Assembly (NCBI RefSeq): GCF_000426225.1
Contig: NZ_AUEY01000005.1
Coordinates: forward strand, 62,001 to 126,000
Reading direction: 5' to 3'
DNA length: 64,000 nt
Source of the DNA: Desulforegula conservatrix Mb1Pa
GTDB lineage: Bacteria > Desulfobacterota > Desulfobacteria > Desulfobacterales > Desulforegulaceae
This document shows, in pieces, positions 17,253-25,730 of this stretch; positions within the stretch are counted from its first letter, which is position 1, and every line of letters starts with the position of its first letter. The notes below the pieces were generated by a model. That model did not search any database, was not told where the DNA came from, and was given only the letters and a program-made list of their open reading frames with translations. The position numbers and the translations under genes were made by a program.

Positions 17253-18728
17253 ATGAAACTGCATGAACTGAAAATACATGAAGCACATGAGCTTCTTAAG
17301 AAAAAGGAAATTTCCTCAAGCGAGCTGACCCAGTCAGTTCTTGGAAGAATAAGAGAAATTGAGGAAAAAGTCGGCGCCTATATCACAGTTGACGAAGACT
17401 TTTCCATGGCCCAGGCCATTGCCGCTGACAAAGTAATTTCAGAAGGGAATATTAAAACCCTCACAGGGATTCCTTTGGGTATCAAGGATCTTATCTGCAC
17501 AAAGGGAATGAAGACAACCTGCGGCTCGAAATTTCTCGATGATTTTGTTCCACCCTATGACGCCACAGTCATGGCAAAACTCTACTCAGACGGTGCTGTC
17601 GTTTCTGGAAAGCTCAATATGGATGAGTTTGCCATGGGGTCATCCACAGAGAATTCTGCGATGAAGCTGACAAGAAATCCCTGGGATCTTTCAAGAATTC
17701 CCGGAGGCTCCAGCGGCGGTTCTGCTGCGGCTGTCGCTGCTGACATGTGTCTGGGGTCTCTTGGCTCTGATACGGGCGGATCCATTCGTCAGCCAGCCTC
17801 GCATTGCGGAGTTGTGGGAATCAAGCCGACTTACGGAAGCGTTTCCCGTTACGGTCTTGTAGCATATGCGTCATCCCTTGACCAGATCGGCCCGATAACT
17901 AAGGATGTAAGGGATTCTGCAATCCTCATGAACGCGATCTGCGGTTTTGATGGGAAGGATTCAACCTCGGCAAGAAGGGAATTCCCTGATTTCGTATCAG
18001 CAATAAATAATGCGGGTGACAATCTCAAGGGCATCAGAATAGGGCTTCCTGAGGAATACAATAACGCCGAAGGCCTTGATCCTGACGTTGCCGAGTCAGT
18101 AAAAAAATCCATGAAAATAATGGAGTCTCTGGGCGCTGAATTTGTTCCTGTAAGTCTTCCAAATACAAAATACGCCGTTGCTGTCTATTATGTAATAGCT
18201 CCCTGTGAGGCAAGCTCCAATCTGGCCAGATACGATGGCGTAAGATACGGCAGAAGAGCGGAGGACACTGAAGGCGGAATCATCGGCATGTATAAGGCCA
18301 CTCGTCTTAAAGGGCTTGGAGAAGAGGTTAAGAGAAGAATCATAATAGGAACATATGCCCTTTCCGAAGGCTATTATGACGCTTACTACGGCAAAGCTGC
18401 CCAGGTGAGGACTCTTATCAAGCAGGATTTCAATAAGGCTTTTGAAAAATGCGACATGATCCTTTCGCCTGTTGCTCCAACTCCTGCATTCAAGATTGGA
18501 GAAAAGACCGGTGATCCTCTGACCATGTATCTTTCGGATATTTTTACGCTTTCCACAAATCTTGCGGGTATTCCGGGAATCAGCGTGCCATGCGGATATT
18601 CCAAAGAAGGTCTGCCCATCGGTCTTCAGCTCCAGGCAGGATATTTCTGCGAGGAAAAACTTCTCAAGGCGGCTTATGTTTTTGAAAAAGCTGCGGCGCT
18701 TGAGAAACGAAAACCAGCTATAAAATAA
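17253..18728 (+). CDS. gatA: Asp/Glu-tRNA amidotransferase subunit A
   Basis: A 491-aa amidase-signature enzyme that releases ammonia from glutamine for tRNA-bound amidation. The Ser-cisSer-Lys triad is visible: the Lys in [14 protein letters not shown] (~residue 78), and the serines in [16 protein letters not shown] (~148-163) and [16 protein letters not shown] (~168-183). Length is standard. AAGGAAG lies before the ATG. The gene ends the argS operon, and a family 1 repeat with large inverted ends follows about 18 bases after the stop and may act as the terminator. Confidence 0.97.
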   Translation: MKLHELKIHEAHELLKKKEISSSELTQSVLGRIREIEEKVGAYITVDEDFSMAQAIAADKVISEGNIKTLTGIPLGIKDLICTKGMKTTCGSKFLDDFVPPYDATVMAKLYSDGAVVSGKLNMDEFAMGSSTENSAMKLTRNPWDLSRIPGGSSGGSAAAVAADMCLGSLGSDTGGSIRQPASHCGVVGIKPTYGSVSRYGLVAYASSLDQIGPITKDVRDSAILMNAICGFDGKDSTSARREFPDFVSAINNAGDNLKGIRIGLPEEYNNAEGLDPDVAESVKKSMKIMESLGAEFVPVSLPNTKYAVAVYYVIAPCEASSNLARYDGVRYGRRAEDTEGGIIGMYKATRLKGLGEEVKRRIIIGTYALSEGYYDAYYGKAAQVRTLIKQDFNKAFEKCDMILSPVAPTPAFKIGEKTGDPLTMYLSDIFTLSTNLAGIPGISVPCGYSKEGLPIGLQLQAGYFCEEKLLKAAYVFEKAAALEKRKPAIK

Positions 18729-18745
18729 TAGTCTTGTATTGTTGA

Positions 18746-18861
18746 TGGGCTCGCAAAAAGTCCGATTCCTGTCATTCCGGCGCAGGCCTGAATCCAGGAC
18801 TAACTGAAAATACAAGGATGCCGGATTAACTCCGGCCCTTTTTGGGACTTTTTGCGACCTT
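18746..18861. repeat. Dispersed TIR element, family 1, copy d
   Basis: Inverted ends GGCTCGCAAAAAGTCC and GGGACTTTTTGCGACC, with interior TCATTCCGGCGCAGGCC followed by a GATGCCGGATTAACTCCGG hairpin. It lies directly after gatA. Confidence 0.88.
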
Positions 18862-18894
18862 GTCATTGTTAAATAGCCATAAAAAAGCCAATTC

Positions 18895-18934
18895 GTAGGT
18901 CGGATTAGAGCGTTCTTTGCTCGTAATCCGACAT
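18895..18934. repeat. TCGGATTA hairpin repeat, family 2
   Basis: Arms TCGGATTAGAGC and GCTCGTAATCCGA pair around GTTCTTT. The same sequence recurs at 32990 and 39891, and a variant at 45791. It is intergenic and non-coding. A second small inverted repeat, CCGGTGCGTGG/CCCTGCACCGG, follows at 18948-18975. Confidence 0.85.
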
Positions 18935-19003
18935 TGATCCGAATGCCGCCGGTGCGTGGAAATGTCCCTGCACCGGATTCAAATTTCCCCTTGGAGGTTC
19001 ATT

Positions 19004-19198
19004 TTGTCAGCCAGAATATCAGATAAAATATTTCCTGAAGGTGAATTTTTAAGAAAGGCTGTAAAATGGATAAACTCCGAGCTTAAAGCAGGAAGTAAAA
19101 AATCCGTCAGCATTCTTGTGGATGAAGCTTGCCTGCGTTTTAATCTCTCCCCCTCAGATTCGCTTATCCTTGAAAAGTCTTTCAAAAATCCCGAATAG
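19004..19198 (+). CDS. Small conserved-looking protein upstream of mutL (TTG start)
   Basis: A 64-aa soluble protein, basic in its first half (SARISDKIFPEGEFLRKAVK), that I do not recognise. In-frame codons extend back to an ATG at 18956, but that stretch reads through a repeat. A TTG at 19004 preceded by GGAGG (18993-18997) at a 6-base spacing is the likely start. It ends 22 bases before mutL and is probably co-transcribed. A function linked to repair is possible only by position. Confidence 0.6.
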   Translation: MSARISDKIFPEGEFLRKAVKWINSELKAGSKKSVSILVDEACLRFNLSPSDSLILEKSFKNPE

Positions 19199-19220
19199 AT
19201 CACTCATCAAGCAGGTTTGA

Positions 19221-21431
19221 ATGTCAAGAGTCAGAGTCCTTCCTGATATAATAATAAATAAAATTGCCGCCGGAGAAGTGGTTGAAAGACCTGCGTCCAT
19301 AGTCAAGGAACTTGTGGAGAACAGCCTTGACGCCGGAAGCACAAGGATTTTTGTTGATATTGAAGATGGCGGAAAAAGGCAGATAAAGATTTCTGACAAC
19401 GGAGAAGGCATGGAATATGAAGATGCCCTTCTCGCCATTGAAAGACACGCCACAAGCAAGATCATATCAGACGCGGATCTTTTTTCCATAAACACCCTTG
19501 GTTTCAGGGGCGAGGCTCTTCCAAGCATAGCATCTATTTCAAGATTCAGCCTGGAGACAAAGACAAAGACTTCGCAATCAGGCGTTTCTATTCATATTAA
19601 TGGTGGGAAAATTCTGAATGTCGAAGACTCAGGATGCGCTCCCGGCACAATCATCTCTGTCAAAGATATTTTTTTCAACACTCCGGCAAGACGCAAATTC
19701 CTCAAAACTTCACCTACTGAAATGGCCCATATTACGGAGATTCTGACATGTCTTGCTCTTCCCTGGCCATCTGTAAATTTCAGGCTTTCAGGAGACGGAA
19801 AAGTTGTTAAGAATCTTCCTGCGGTTGTTTCTCCTTTTGAAAGGGCTGTGGATGTTCTTGGCAGGGATCTAAGGGGCAAGATGCTCTATGTCGAGCGCGA
19901 GACTGAACACGTTACTCTTTCGGGCTGGATTTCGGAACCTGATGTGACAAGGGGATCAGGGCAGAAAATATATATTTTCGTAAATGGCCGATATGTAAAG
20001 GACAGGGGCATTATCCACGCCATGTGCGATGCCTATAAAGGAAGCCTGATGAAGGGACGGTTTCCGATGGCAGTTCTTTTCATGGATCTTCCGAATGGTA
20101 CTGTTGACGTGAATGTGCATCCGACAAAGCAGGAAGTACGGTTTTCAAACCAGAGGGATATATATGGGGCAGTAAGGGCAGCATGCCATGATGCGCTCAT
20201 GAAAAGAGAAGCAGCGCGAAATGTTCCCCAGAGACCGCAGGGCAGTCTGGCAATTTCCAACAGAGCTCCAAAACCGTATGAGCCTCCTATTTTCAGAAAT
20301 ACTGAATCCTATGCTAAGCCAGTAATCCCGGACATTACAGCTAAGAATGCTGACAGGGTATCTTCTGGCAAGCTGTCCCATGATAAGCTGTATAGTGATA
20401 AGCTGCCTGCTGATAAAAATGACTTGCCAGATAAAGAACGGCAATCTCTTTTCAAATCAGCGGAAAGCGCGTCAAAAGATATAAAAATACCAGATGTTCA
20501 GGAACTTAAGGCCTCTTTTGACAAGACTTCTTTTAAGGAAAATCTGCCCTGTGATAATGATTCTTTGTCAAAGCCTGTAGTTGAGCAAGAAGTCCAGAAC
20601 CTTAAACAAGATCAGGATTTGAATCGAGATCTTAATTTGAGTCAAGACTTGAACGGACAGGGCAGCATCGATGAATATCGTGCAGAGCCAGAAGAGCAGG
20701 GATATGCCGAAGTTCTTGAATCCTTGGTGACAGATGACAAGGCCATATCCGCAGATTTATCTGAGAATATGGATCTGGAGACTCAGGAAGCCAATAAGGA
20801 TGACTATAGATATGGAGAAAAAGCTTCTGAAGCACATTCCATATTCTCTTCCCTGAAAATAATTGGCCAGTTTAAAAAATCTTATATTTTATGTGATTCT
20901 GCTTCTGGCCTTGTGATCTTTGATCAGCACGCAGCACATGAACGCGTTGTTTATGAGAGATTCCAGCAGATGGCTTCAGGGAAGCTGCGTCCATCTGTCC
21001 AAAGGCTTCTTATGCCGGAGATTGTTGAATTTTCGCCCAAGGAGACCCTTGTGCTCATGGAAATTCTTCAGGAACTTTCAACATCCGGTATTGAAATTGA
21101 GCATTTCGGGGAGAATTCATTTGCTGTCAGGGCTGTGCCGTCTCTTCTGCCTGAAAACAGGATCAAGGATCTTCTCCAGGATATTATTGACAGACTTATA
21201 GAGTTCAGCGGGAAAAAGCCGGATCATGAAGAAATTTTCGGAGAGTGTTTTGCGGTGATGGCCTGCCACGCTGCCATAAGAAGCGGCCACGAACTTGCTG
21301 CTTCTGACATGAAAAATCTTCTTAATGATCTTTCATTGTGTGGGAATCCATTTCATTGTCCCCATGGAAGACCTGTCTATATGGTTTTGTCCGGGGACGA
21401 GATGGAGAAAAAATTCGGCAGAAAAGGGTGA
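19221..21431 (+). CDS. mutL: DNA mismatch repair protein MutL (endonuclease type)
   Basis: A 736-aa GHKL ATPase that couples MutS mismatch recognition to strand removal. The N-terminal ATPase motifs are ELVENSLDAGSTRI, DNGEGM, and GFRGEALPSI (residues ~35-105). A variable, charged linker spans ~345-545. The C-terminal dimerisation domain contains DQHAAHERVVYE (~residue 567), which fits the DQHA(x)2E(x)4E endonuclease motif, with ACHAAIRSGH and CPHGRP completing the metal site. The protein should therefore nick DNA itself, as in bacteria that lack MutH. The linker holds imperfect DKL and QDLN repeats. Confidence 0.96.
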   Translation: MSRVRVLPDIIINKIAAGEVVERPASIVKELVENSLDAGSTRIFVDIEDGGKRQIKISDNGEGMEYEDALLAIERHATSKIISDADLFSINTLGFRGEALPSIASISRFSLETKTKTSQSGVSIHINGGKILNVEDSGCAPGTIISVKDIFFNTPARRKFLKTSPTEMAHITEILTCLALPWPSVNFRLSGDGKVVKNLPAVVSPFERAVDVLGRDLRGKMLYVERETEHVTLSGWISEPDVTRGSGQKIYIFVNGRYVKDRGIIHAMCDAYKGSLMKGRFPMAVLFMDLPNGTVDVNVHPTKQEVRFSNQRDIYGAVRAACHDALMKREAARNVPQRPQGSLAISNRAPKPYEPPIFRNTESYAKPVIPDITAKNADRVSSGKLSHDKLYSDKLPADKNDLPDKERQSLFKSAESASKDIKIPDVQELKASFDKTSFKENLPCDNDSLSKPVVEQEVQNLKQDQDLNRDLNLSQDLNGQGSIDEYRAEPEEQGYAEVLESLVTDDKAISADLSENMDLETQEANKDDYRYGEKASEAHSIFSSLKIIGQFKKSYILCDSASGLVIFDQHAAHERVVYERFQQMASGKLRPSVQRLLMPEIVEFSPKETLVLMEILQELSTSGIEIEHFGENSFAVRAVPSLLPENRIKDLLQDIIDRLIEFSGKKPDHEEIFGECFAVMACHAAIRSGHELAASDMKNLLNDLSLCGNPFHCPHGRPVYMVLSGDEMEKKFGRKG

Positions 21432-21447
21432 TCGGTTCCGCTTAGAT

Positions 21448-21792
21448 TTAGGCGGCGAAAAGTTTGCCGGAAGGATTGCCGTATTGGCCGTAAATGGCAA
21501 AAAGAGCCCACCATTCAAGGTCATTATCAAATTTCACGGCCATTCCTTTGTCATCTATTCTTGATACAGCCCCCTTGGTATGGAGAATTATATGGCTGTG
21601 CCTGGCATTCAGTACAATTTCCACATCGCATGGCGTTTGAGGCCCTAAAAAATCAGGGATTTCTATGTAGATTCCTCCCATGCCGATATTTTTCGAGGTG
21701 CCCTCGGATATGAATGTCTCATCCAGGGATTTGACATTTACCCTGGTCTCGAAAACCACCCTGTTTCTCTGTCTTCTTTCATCTATGATCAT
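21448..21792 (-). CDS. PilZ-domain protein
   Basis: A 114-aa single-domain protein. The c-di-GMP-binding elements of PilZ are present: an arginine-rich N-terminal motif RRQRNRVVF (RxxxR type, residues ~6-14) and the later KNIGMGGIYIE, which corresponds to the D/NxSxxG motif in a divergent form (Ile in place of Ser). The minus-strand GGAGG lies 5 bases before the ATG at 21792, making that start better than the one at 21816. It is convergent with mutL, 16 bases apart. It may be a c-di-GMP effector for motility or surface behaviour, with reduced confidence in ligand binding because of the divergent second motif. Confidence 0.82.
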   Translation of the reverse strand: MIIDERRQRNRVVFETRVNVKSLDETFISEGTSKNIGMGGIYIEIPDFLGPQTPCDVEIVLNARHSHIILHTKGAVSRIDDKGMAVKFDNDLEWWALFAIYGQYGNPSGKLFAA

Positions 21793-21987
21793 ATTTGCCT
21801 CCACATCTGTACGCATTTTTTTTCTATACCATGAACCAGGAAATATGTGTAAGCAATTTTAAGCTTTTAAAACGCTGTTTTATGAACGTTAATTGTATTG
21901 ACCGGGCCATATTTTAAAGTTAATAGCAAGGATTTCGGCAGTGCCAATCAGGCATATGCCATCACGGATTCTTATTCTGGAGGGAAA

Positions 21988-22569
21988 ATGGGTTTAGCAG
22001 AATTGATGGCAATAGCCGTTGCCCTTGCCATGGACGCATTCTCCGTAGCTATCGCATCGGGCGCGTCAATGAAGTCTGTCAGTCTCAGGCAGACATTCAG
22101 ACTCGCCTGGCATTTCGGGCTTTTTCAGGCATTGATGCCTGTTATCGGATGGCTGGCCGGAAAGAGCATAGTTCGATACGTTTCGGAATTTGATCACTGG
22201 GTGGCTTTTGTTCTGCTTCTTTTTGTCGGACTCAATATGATAAGAAATTCCTTTTCAGGAGGGGATGACGAAGAAGCGGAACGTAAGGACCCCACAAAGG
22301 GCGGAACCCTTATAATACTCTCTGTCGCAACAAGTATAGACGCGCTTGCCGTGGGTTTCAGCATTTCAATGGCAGGCGTTGATATAATGATGCCGGCAGC
22401 TGTTATAGGCATTGTGGCCCTTGTTTTTACGGCAGGAGGCCTTCACCTTGGCAGAAAAATAGGCCAGATTCCAAAGTTAGGGGCTTTCTCCGAAGTTTTC
22501 GGAGGGCTTGCGCTTATTGGTATTGGGATCAGAATTCTCTATGAGCACGGCATCAGGCTGCCTTTTTGA
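21988..22569 (+). CDS. mntP: Manganese efflux pump MntP
   Basis: A 193-aa membrane protein with six predicted helices in two related halves. The signature aspartates are in ALAMDAFSVAIASGASMK (residues ~14-31) and TSIDALAVGFSISMAG (~114-129). Members export Mn2+ and protect against manganese excess. GGAGGG at 21979-21984 sets the start at 21988; the frame is open further upstream but would give an overlong protein. I looked for a yybP-ykoY manganese riboswitch upstream and did not find convincing conserved segments. The gene is convergent with cheB. Confidence 0.92.
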   Translation: MGLAELMAIAVALAMDAFSVAIASGASMKSVSLRQTFRLAWHFGLFQALMPVIGWLAGKSIVRYVSEFDHWVAFVLLLFVGLNMIRNSFSGGDDEEAERKDPTKGGTLIILSVATSIDALAVGFSISMAGVDIMMPAAVIGIVALVFTAGGLHLGRKIGQIPKLGAFSEVFGGLALIGIGIRILYEHGIRLPF

Positions 22570-22584
22570 ATTATTTACCGCTCA

Positions 22585-23649
22585 TCATGAACAAAGATTT
22601 ATGACTGCGTTCGGGATGGCGTTAAGTGGCAGAATCCTGTCCACGCCGCCCTTTTTTATGGCTTCGTTCGGCATTCCAAATACTATGCATGAAGCCTCGT
22701 CCTGGGCGATATTGTAAGCTCCTGCCTGTTTCATCTCAAGCATTCCCTGGGCGCCGTCATCGCCCATGCCGGTCATTATGACTCCAACCGCGTTGGCTCC
22801 CGCATATCTTGCGGTTGATCTGAAAAGAACATCCACAGACGGTCTGTGGCGGCTCACAAGCGGCCCTTCCTTTATTTCGACATAATACCTTGCCCCGCTT
22901 CTTTTCAGGAGTGTGTGCTTGTTGCCGGGAGCTATGAGTGCTCTTCCCCTGAGAACGGTGTCTCCGTTTTCAGCTTCCTTGACTTCTATCCTGCACGTTG
23001 AATTGAGTCTCCTTGCAAAGGCTGCCGTGAAATTCTCAGGCATATGCTGAACTATGACGATTCCAGGGCAGTCAACAGGAAACGCTTCGAGGAAAACCTT
23101 GAGCGCCTCAGTACCGCCTGTTGAGGCCCCCACCGCAACTATTCTCTCCGTTGTCTGGGCCATTGCCCATGTAGACGGCTTTGGAATTATCACATCAGCG
23201 GAAAGCTTTTTTTCGATTTTCCTGACTTGTCCGATCGCTTTGGGACGCACGACAGAAGCTGCTTTTACCGCATCGCATATGGCTATGGATGATTCCAGCA
23301 GAAACTGTTTTGTGCCGAGTTTGGGCTTCTGGATTATTTCAACAGCTCCGTATTCAAGGGCCTTGAGTGTGGTTTCGCATCCTTTTTCAGTGAGGCTTGA
23401 GCACATGACCACGGGGATTGGGTGCTGGGACATTATTTTATGCAGAAAAGTAATGCCGTCCATGCGCGGCATTTCCACATCAAGGGTTATTACATCAGGG
23501 ACTTCCAGTCTGATTTTGTCAGCTGCCGCAAAAGGATCCGGCGCTGTTCCCATGACCTCTATTGCAGGATCAGATTCAAGGATTGATTTCAGGGTTTCCC
23601 TTACAATGGCTGAATCATCAACTATAAGAACGCGGATTTTTTTCGGCAT
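22585..23649 (-). CDS. cheB: Chemotaxis response regulator protein-glutamate methylesterase
   Basis: A 354-aa two-domain protein. The receiver domain spans residues 1-120 with phospho-acceptor Asp57 in [12 protein letters not shown]. The C-terminal methylesterase domain (~165-350) has the catalytic Ser in [12 protein letters not shown], His in [11 protein letters not shown] and Asp in [12 protein letters not shown]. CheB removes methyl groups from, and deamidates, receptor glutamines, and so adapts the chemosensory signal. It is the last gene of the minus-strand cluster, 8 bases after cheR. Confidence 0.97.
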   Translation of the reverse strand: MPKKIRVLIVDDSAIVRETLKSILESDPAIEVMGTAPDPFAAADKIRLEVPDVITLDVEMPRMDGITFLHKIMSQHPIPVVMCSSLTEKGCETTLKALEYGAVEIIQKPKLGTKQFLLESSIAICDAVKAASVVRPKAIGQVRKIEKKLSADVIIPKPSTWAMAQTTERIVAVGASTGGTEALKVFLEAFPVDCPGIVIVQHMPENFTAAFARRLNSTCRIEVKEAENGDTVLRGRALIAPGNKHTLLKRSGARYYVEIKEGPLVSRHRPSVDVLFRSTARYAGANAVGVIMTGMGDDGAQGMLEMKQAGAYNIAQDEASCIVFGMPNEAIKKGGVDRILPLNAIPNAVINLCS

Positions 23650-23657
23650 AGGATTAC

Positions 23658-24518
23658 CTAATATTCCTCTTTTCTGTAAACTGTGGATCCCATATGTACG
23701 AGCGGGACAGATAAACCGTTAAGATTCTCGGAATGCCCTGTAAAAAGATATCCGCCCGGAATAAGACAGCGGCAGAGCCTGTTTATTACCTTTTCCTGGA
23801 CAGCCCTCTCGAAATAAATGAGTACGTTTCTGCAGAAGATAACATCCAGAGGCCCGTCGCTGTCATACTTTTCGTCCATGAAATTAACCCTCTTGAAATA
23901 TACCTGGCTTCTGAGTGCGGGAATTATTCTGACTGTATTCTCGTATTTCCCTTTTCCCCTGAGAAGATATTTTTTACGCAGATTGGCATCTATAACTTCG
24001 ACCCTTTCGTGGTCGTATATGGCAAGTTCCGCCTTTTTAAGGACATCCGTGCTTATGTCCGTCCCAAGTATTGAAAACGAGAATCCCTTATGAACAGCGG
24101 CAAACTCGTTAAGGCACATGGCAAGGGTGTAAGGTTCTTCGCCTGTTGAACACGGAGCGCTCCAGATCCTGAATTTTTTTTTGAATCCTGCTCCGTTTCT
24201 GTTTATGAGCTCGGGGATGATTCTTTTTGTCAGAATATCGAAATGATTGGGCTCCCTTAAAAAATCGGTTTTGTTTGTGGTTACGGAATCTATGAAAATG
24301 AACAGCTCTTCTGACCGGCCTTTTTCTGTTTTTAGATATTCGATATACCCTGCGAATGATGACAGACCAAGGATTCTGATTCGCTTAAGCAGTCTTGACA
24401 GCAGCATGCTTTTTTTTGCCGGAGGCATCTTTATTCCCGTCTCAGAGTTCACTATGGAACTGAGTTCAAGGAATTCCTTGTCCGTCATTTTAAGATTCTG
24501 GATATTATTGGCTGACAT
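23658..24518 (-). CDS. cheR: Chemotaxis protein methyltransferase CheR
   Basis: A 286-aa SAM-dependent methyltransferase that methylates receptor glutamates. An N-terminal helical domain (residues ~10-75) precedes the Rossmann-type catalytic domain with [18 protein letters not shown] (~121-138), the SAM-binding motif that includes TGEEPYT, and [14 protein letters not shown] (~221-234). It shows no TPR extension. It is coupled to cheB downstream, and about 90 bases separate it from cheD. Confidence 0.96.
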   Translation of the reverse strand: MSANNIQNLKMTDKEFLELSSIVNSETGIKMPPAKKSMLLSRLLKRIRILGLSSFAGYIEYLKTEKGRSEELFIFIDSVTTNKTDFLREPNHFDILTKRIIPELINRNGAGFKKKFRIWSAPCSTGEEPYTLAMCLNEFAAVHKGFSFSILGTDISTDVLKKAELAIYDHERVEVIDANLRKKYLLRGKGKYENTVRIIPALRSQVYFKRVNFMDEKYDSDGPLDVIFCRNVLIYFERAVQEKVINRLCRCLIPGGYLFTGHSENLNGLSVPLVHMGSTVYRKEEY

Positions 24519-24611
24519 TTATTCTCCTGGCTTTGATTTATCTGAATTTTGGGCCAGCACAGAGACACGCTATCACCAAGCCGCACAGGAAAGATTCAAA
24601 AAAAACAAATA

Positions 24612-25184
24612 TCAGAAAATAATAATTTCCTCTGTCTTTCCTGCCTCCTTCAATATCTGCTCCTGCTTTCTCTGCTCTTCTGTCATGATATTTTTTATGG
24701 CTGCCGGTATTATCTTTTTTATGAAAACGACTCCTGTGTCAGTATGAAACAGAACTTTTCTCCCTGCATCACCGCCAAGACTGCAACTCGCGAGCCTGAG
24801 CCCTTCCTGTTCAAGAAATTCGATAACAAACTCTGAATTTCTGATTCCGATGTGATCCTTGGAATTCATGGCGGACAGTGTGCATGCCCCTCCGAAAGCC
24901 TTGGCAATTATTATTTTTCTTTCTGCTCCGAGCTTCATCATCCTATTTATGAGTAGTTCCATGGCATTGATTCCGTATCTGGCCGAAAAATCGAAGTCAT
25001 TCCAGTTGGCTGTTCCTGGCAAGAGTATGTGGTTCATTCCCCCGATTTTTTTGACAGGTTCAAAAAGGCATACTGCGACGCACGATCCCACCACTGTTGA
25101 TATTATTTCAGGACGGCCCGATGCGTGGTATTCCCCTATATGTATGGAGACATGTCTTTTTGATTCGTGTATATACCTTCTCAT
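24612..25184 (-). CDS. cheD: Chemoreceptor glutamine deamidase CheD
   Basis: A 190-aa CheD-family protein, longer than the usual ~160 aa because of a C-terminal tail. The catalytic Cys35 lies in TVVGSCVAVCLFEP, and the His in GGMNHILLPG; the FGGACTLS region completes the fold. CheD deamidates specific receptor glutamines and in some systems interacts with CheC, which is not encoded here. The final ~45 residues are charged and helical (NIMTEEQRKQEQILKEAG) and unlike standard CheD. It starts 1 base after cheW. Confidence 0.94.
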   Translation of the reverse strand: MRRYIHESKRHVSIHIGEYHASGRPEIISTVVGSCVAVCLFEPVKKIGGMNHILLPGTANWNDFDFSARYGINAMELLINRMMKLGAERKIIIAKAFGGACTLSAMNSKDHIGIRNSEFVIEFLEQEGLRLASCSLGGDAGRKVLFHTDTGVVFIKKIIPAAIKNIMTEEQRKQEQILKEAGKTEEIIIF

Positions 25185-25185
25185 T

Positions 25186-25698
25186 TTAATCTGTCATGCC
25201 TGTCTCTTCTCTTTGTTTTTCAAGGTTGTTTGCTATTGCTATTTCTTCGGACGAAAAAACTTTGTCAATGTCGAGTATTATGACGAAGTCCTCGCCTAAC
25301 TTTCCCATACCTTTGATGAAATCGGTCTTTAGTCTTGTTCCGATTCTAGGTGGAGGCAGAATCATATCTGAATCTATATCGCATACTTCTTCCACGGAAT
25401 CTGCAATGACTCCGAGAATTGTGGGATCTCCGTCTATCATTACCTCCACTATGATGATTCTGGTATGAACGGTCTTTACCGTTTCCGGCATGCCCATCTT
25501 GAGCCTAAGGTCAATAACAGGAACAACTCCTCCCCTCAGATTTATCACGCCTCGCATGAAATCAGGAGTCCTCGGAACCTTTGTTATTGTGGTAAAGTCC
25601 AGCACCTCTTTGACCTGGGTTATGTCCAGGCTGAATTTTTCCTCGTCCAGATGAAAGGTCAGATACTGTTTTGTCTCGATTTGTATTTTCTCGGCCAT
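25186..25698 (-). CDS. cheW: Chemotaxis coupling protein CheW
   Basis: A 170-aa single CheW-like domain protein that links receptors to CheA. Typical segments are YLTFHLDEEKFSLDITQVKE (residues ~12-31), TKVPRTPDFMRGVINLRGGV (~37-56) with the conserved receptor/CheA-binding region NLRGxVVPVIDL, and GKLGEDFVIILDIDK near the end. It lies between cheA (33 bases upstream) and cheD. Confidence 0.96.
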   Translation of the reverse strand: MAEKIQIETKQYLTFHLDEEKFSLDITQVKEVLDFTTITKVPRTPDFMRGVINLRGGVVPVIDLRLKMGMPETVKTVHTRIIIVEVMIDGDPTILGVIADSVEEVCDIDSDMILPPPRIGTRLKTDFIKGMGKLGEDFVIILDIDKVFSSEEIAIANNLEKQREETGMTD

Positions 25699-25730
25699 GC
25701 TAAATTTTCTCCGCCTTTTTGTGATCTTTT

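Noticed and set aside
21817-21987. Possible manganese riboswitch (yybP-ykoY) upstream of mntP.
   Set aside because: The conserved purine-rich and GCCG segments of that class are not visible in the leader.
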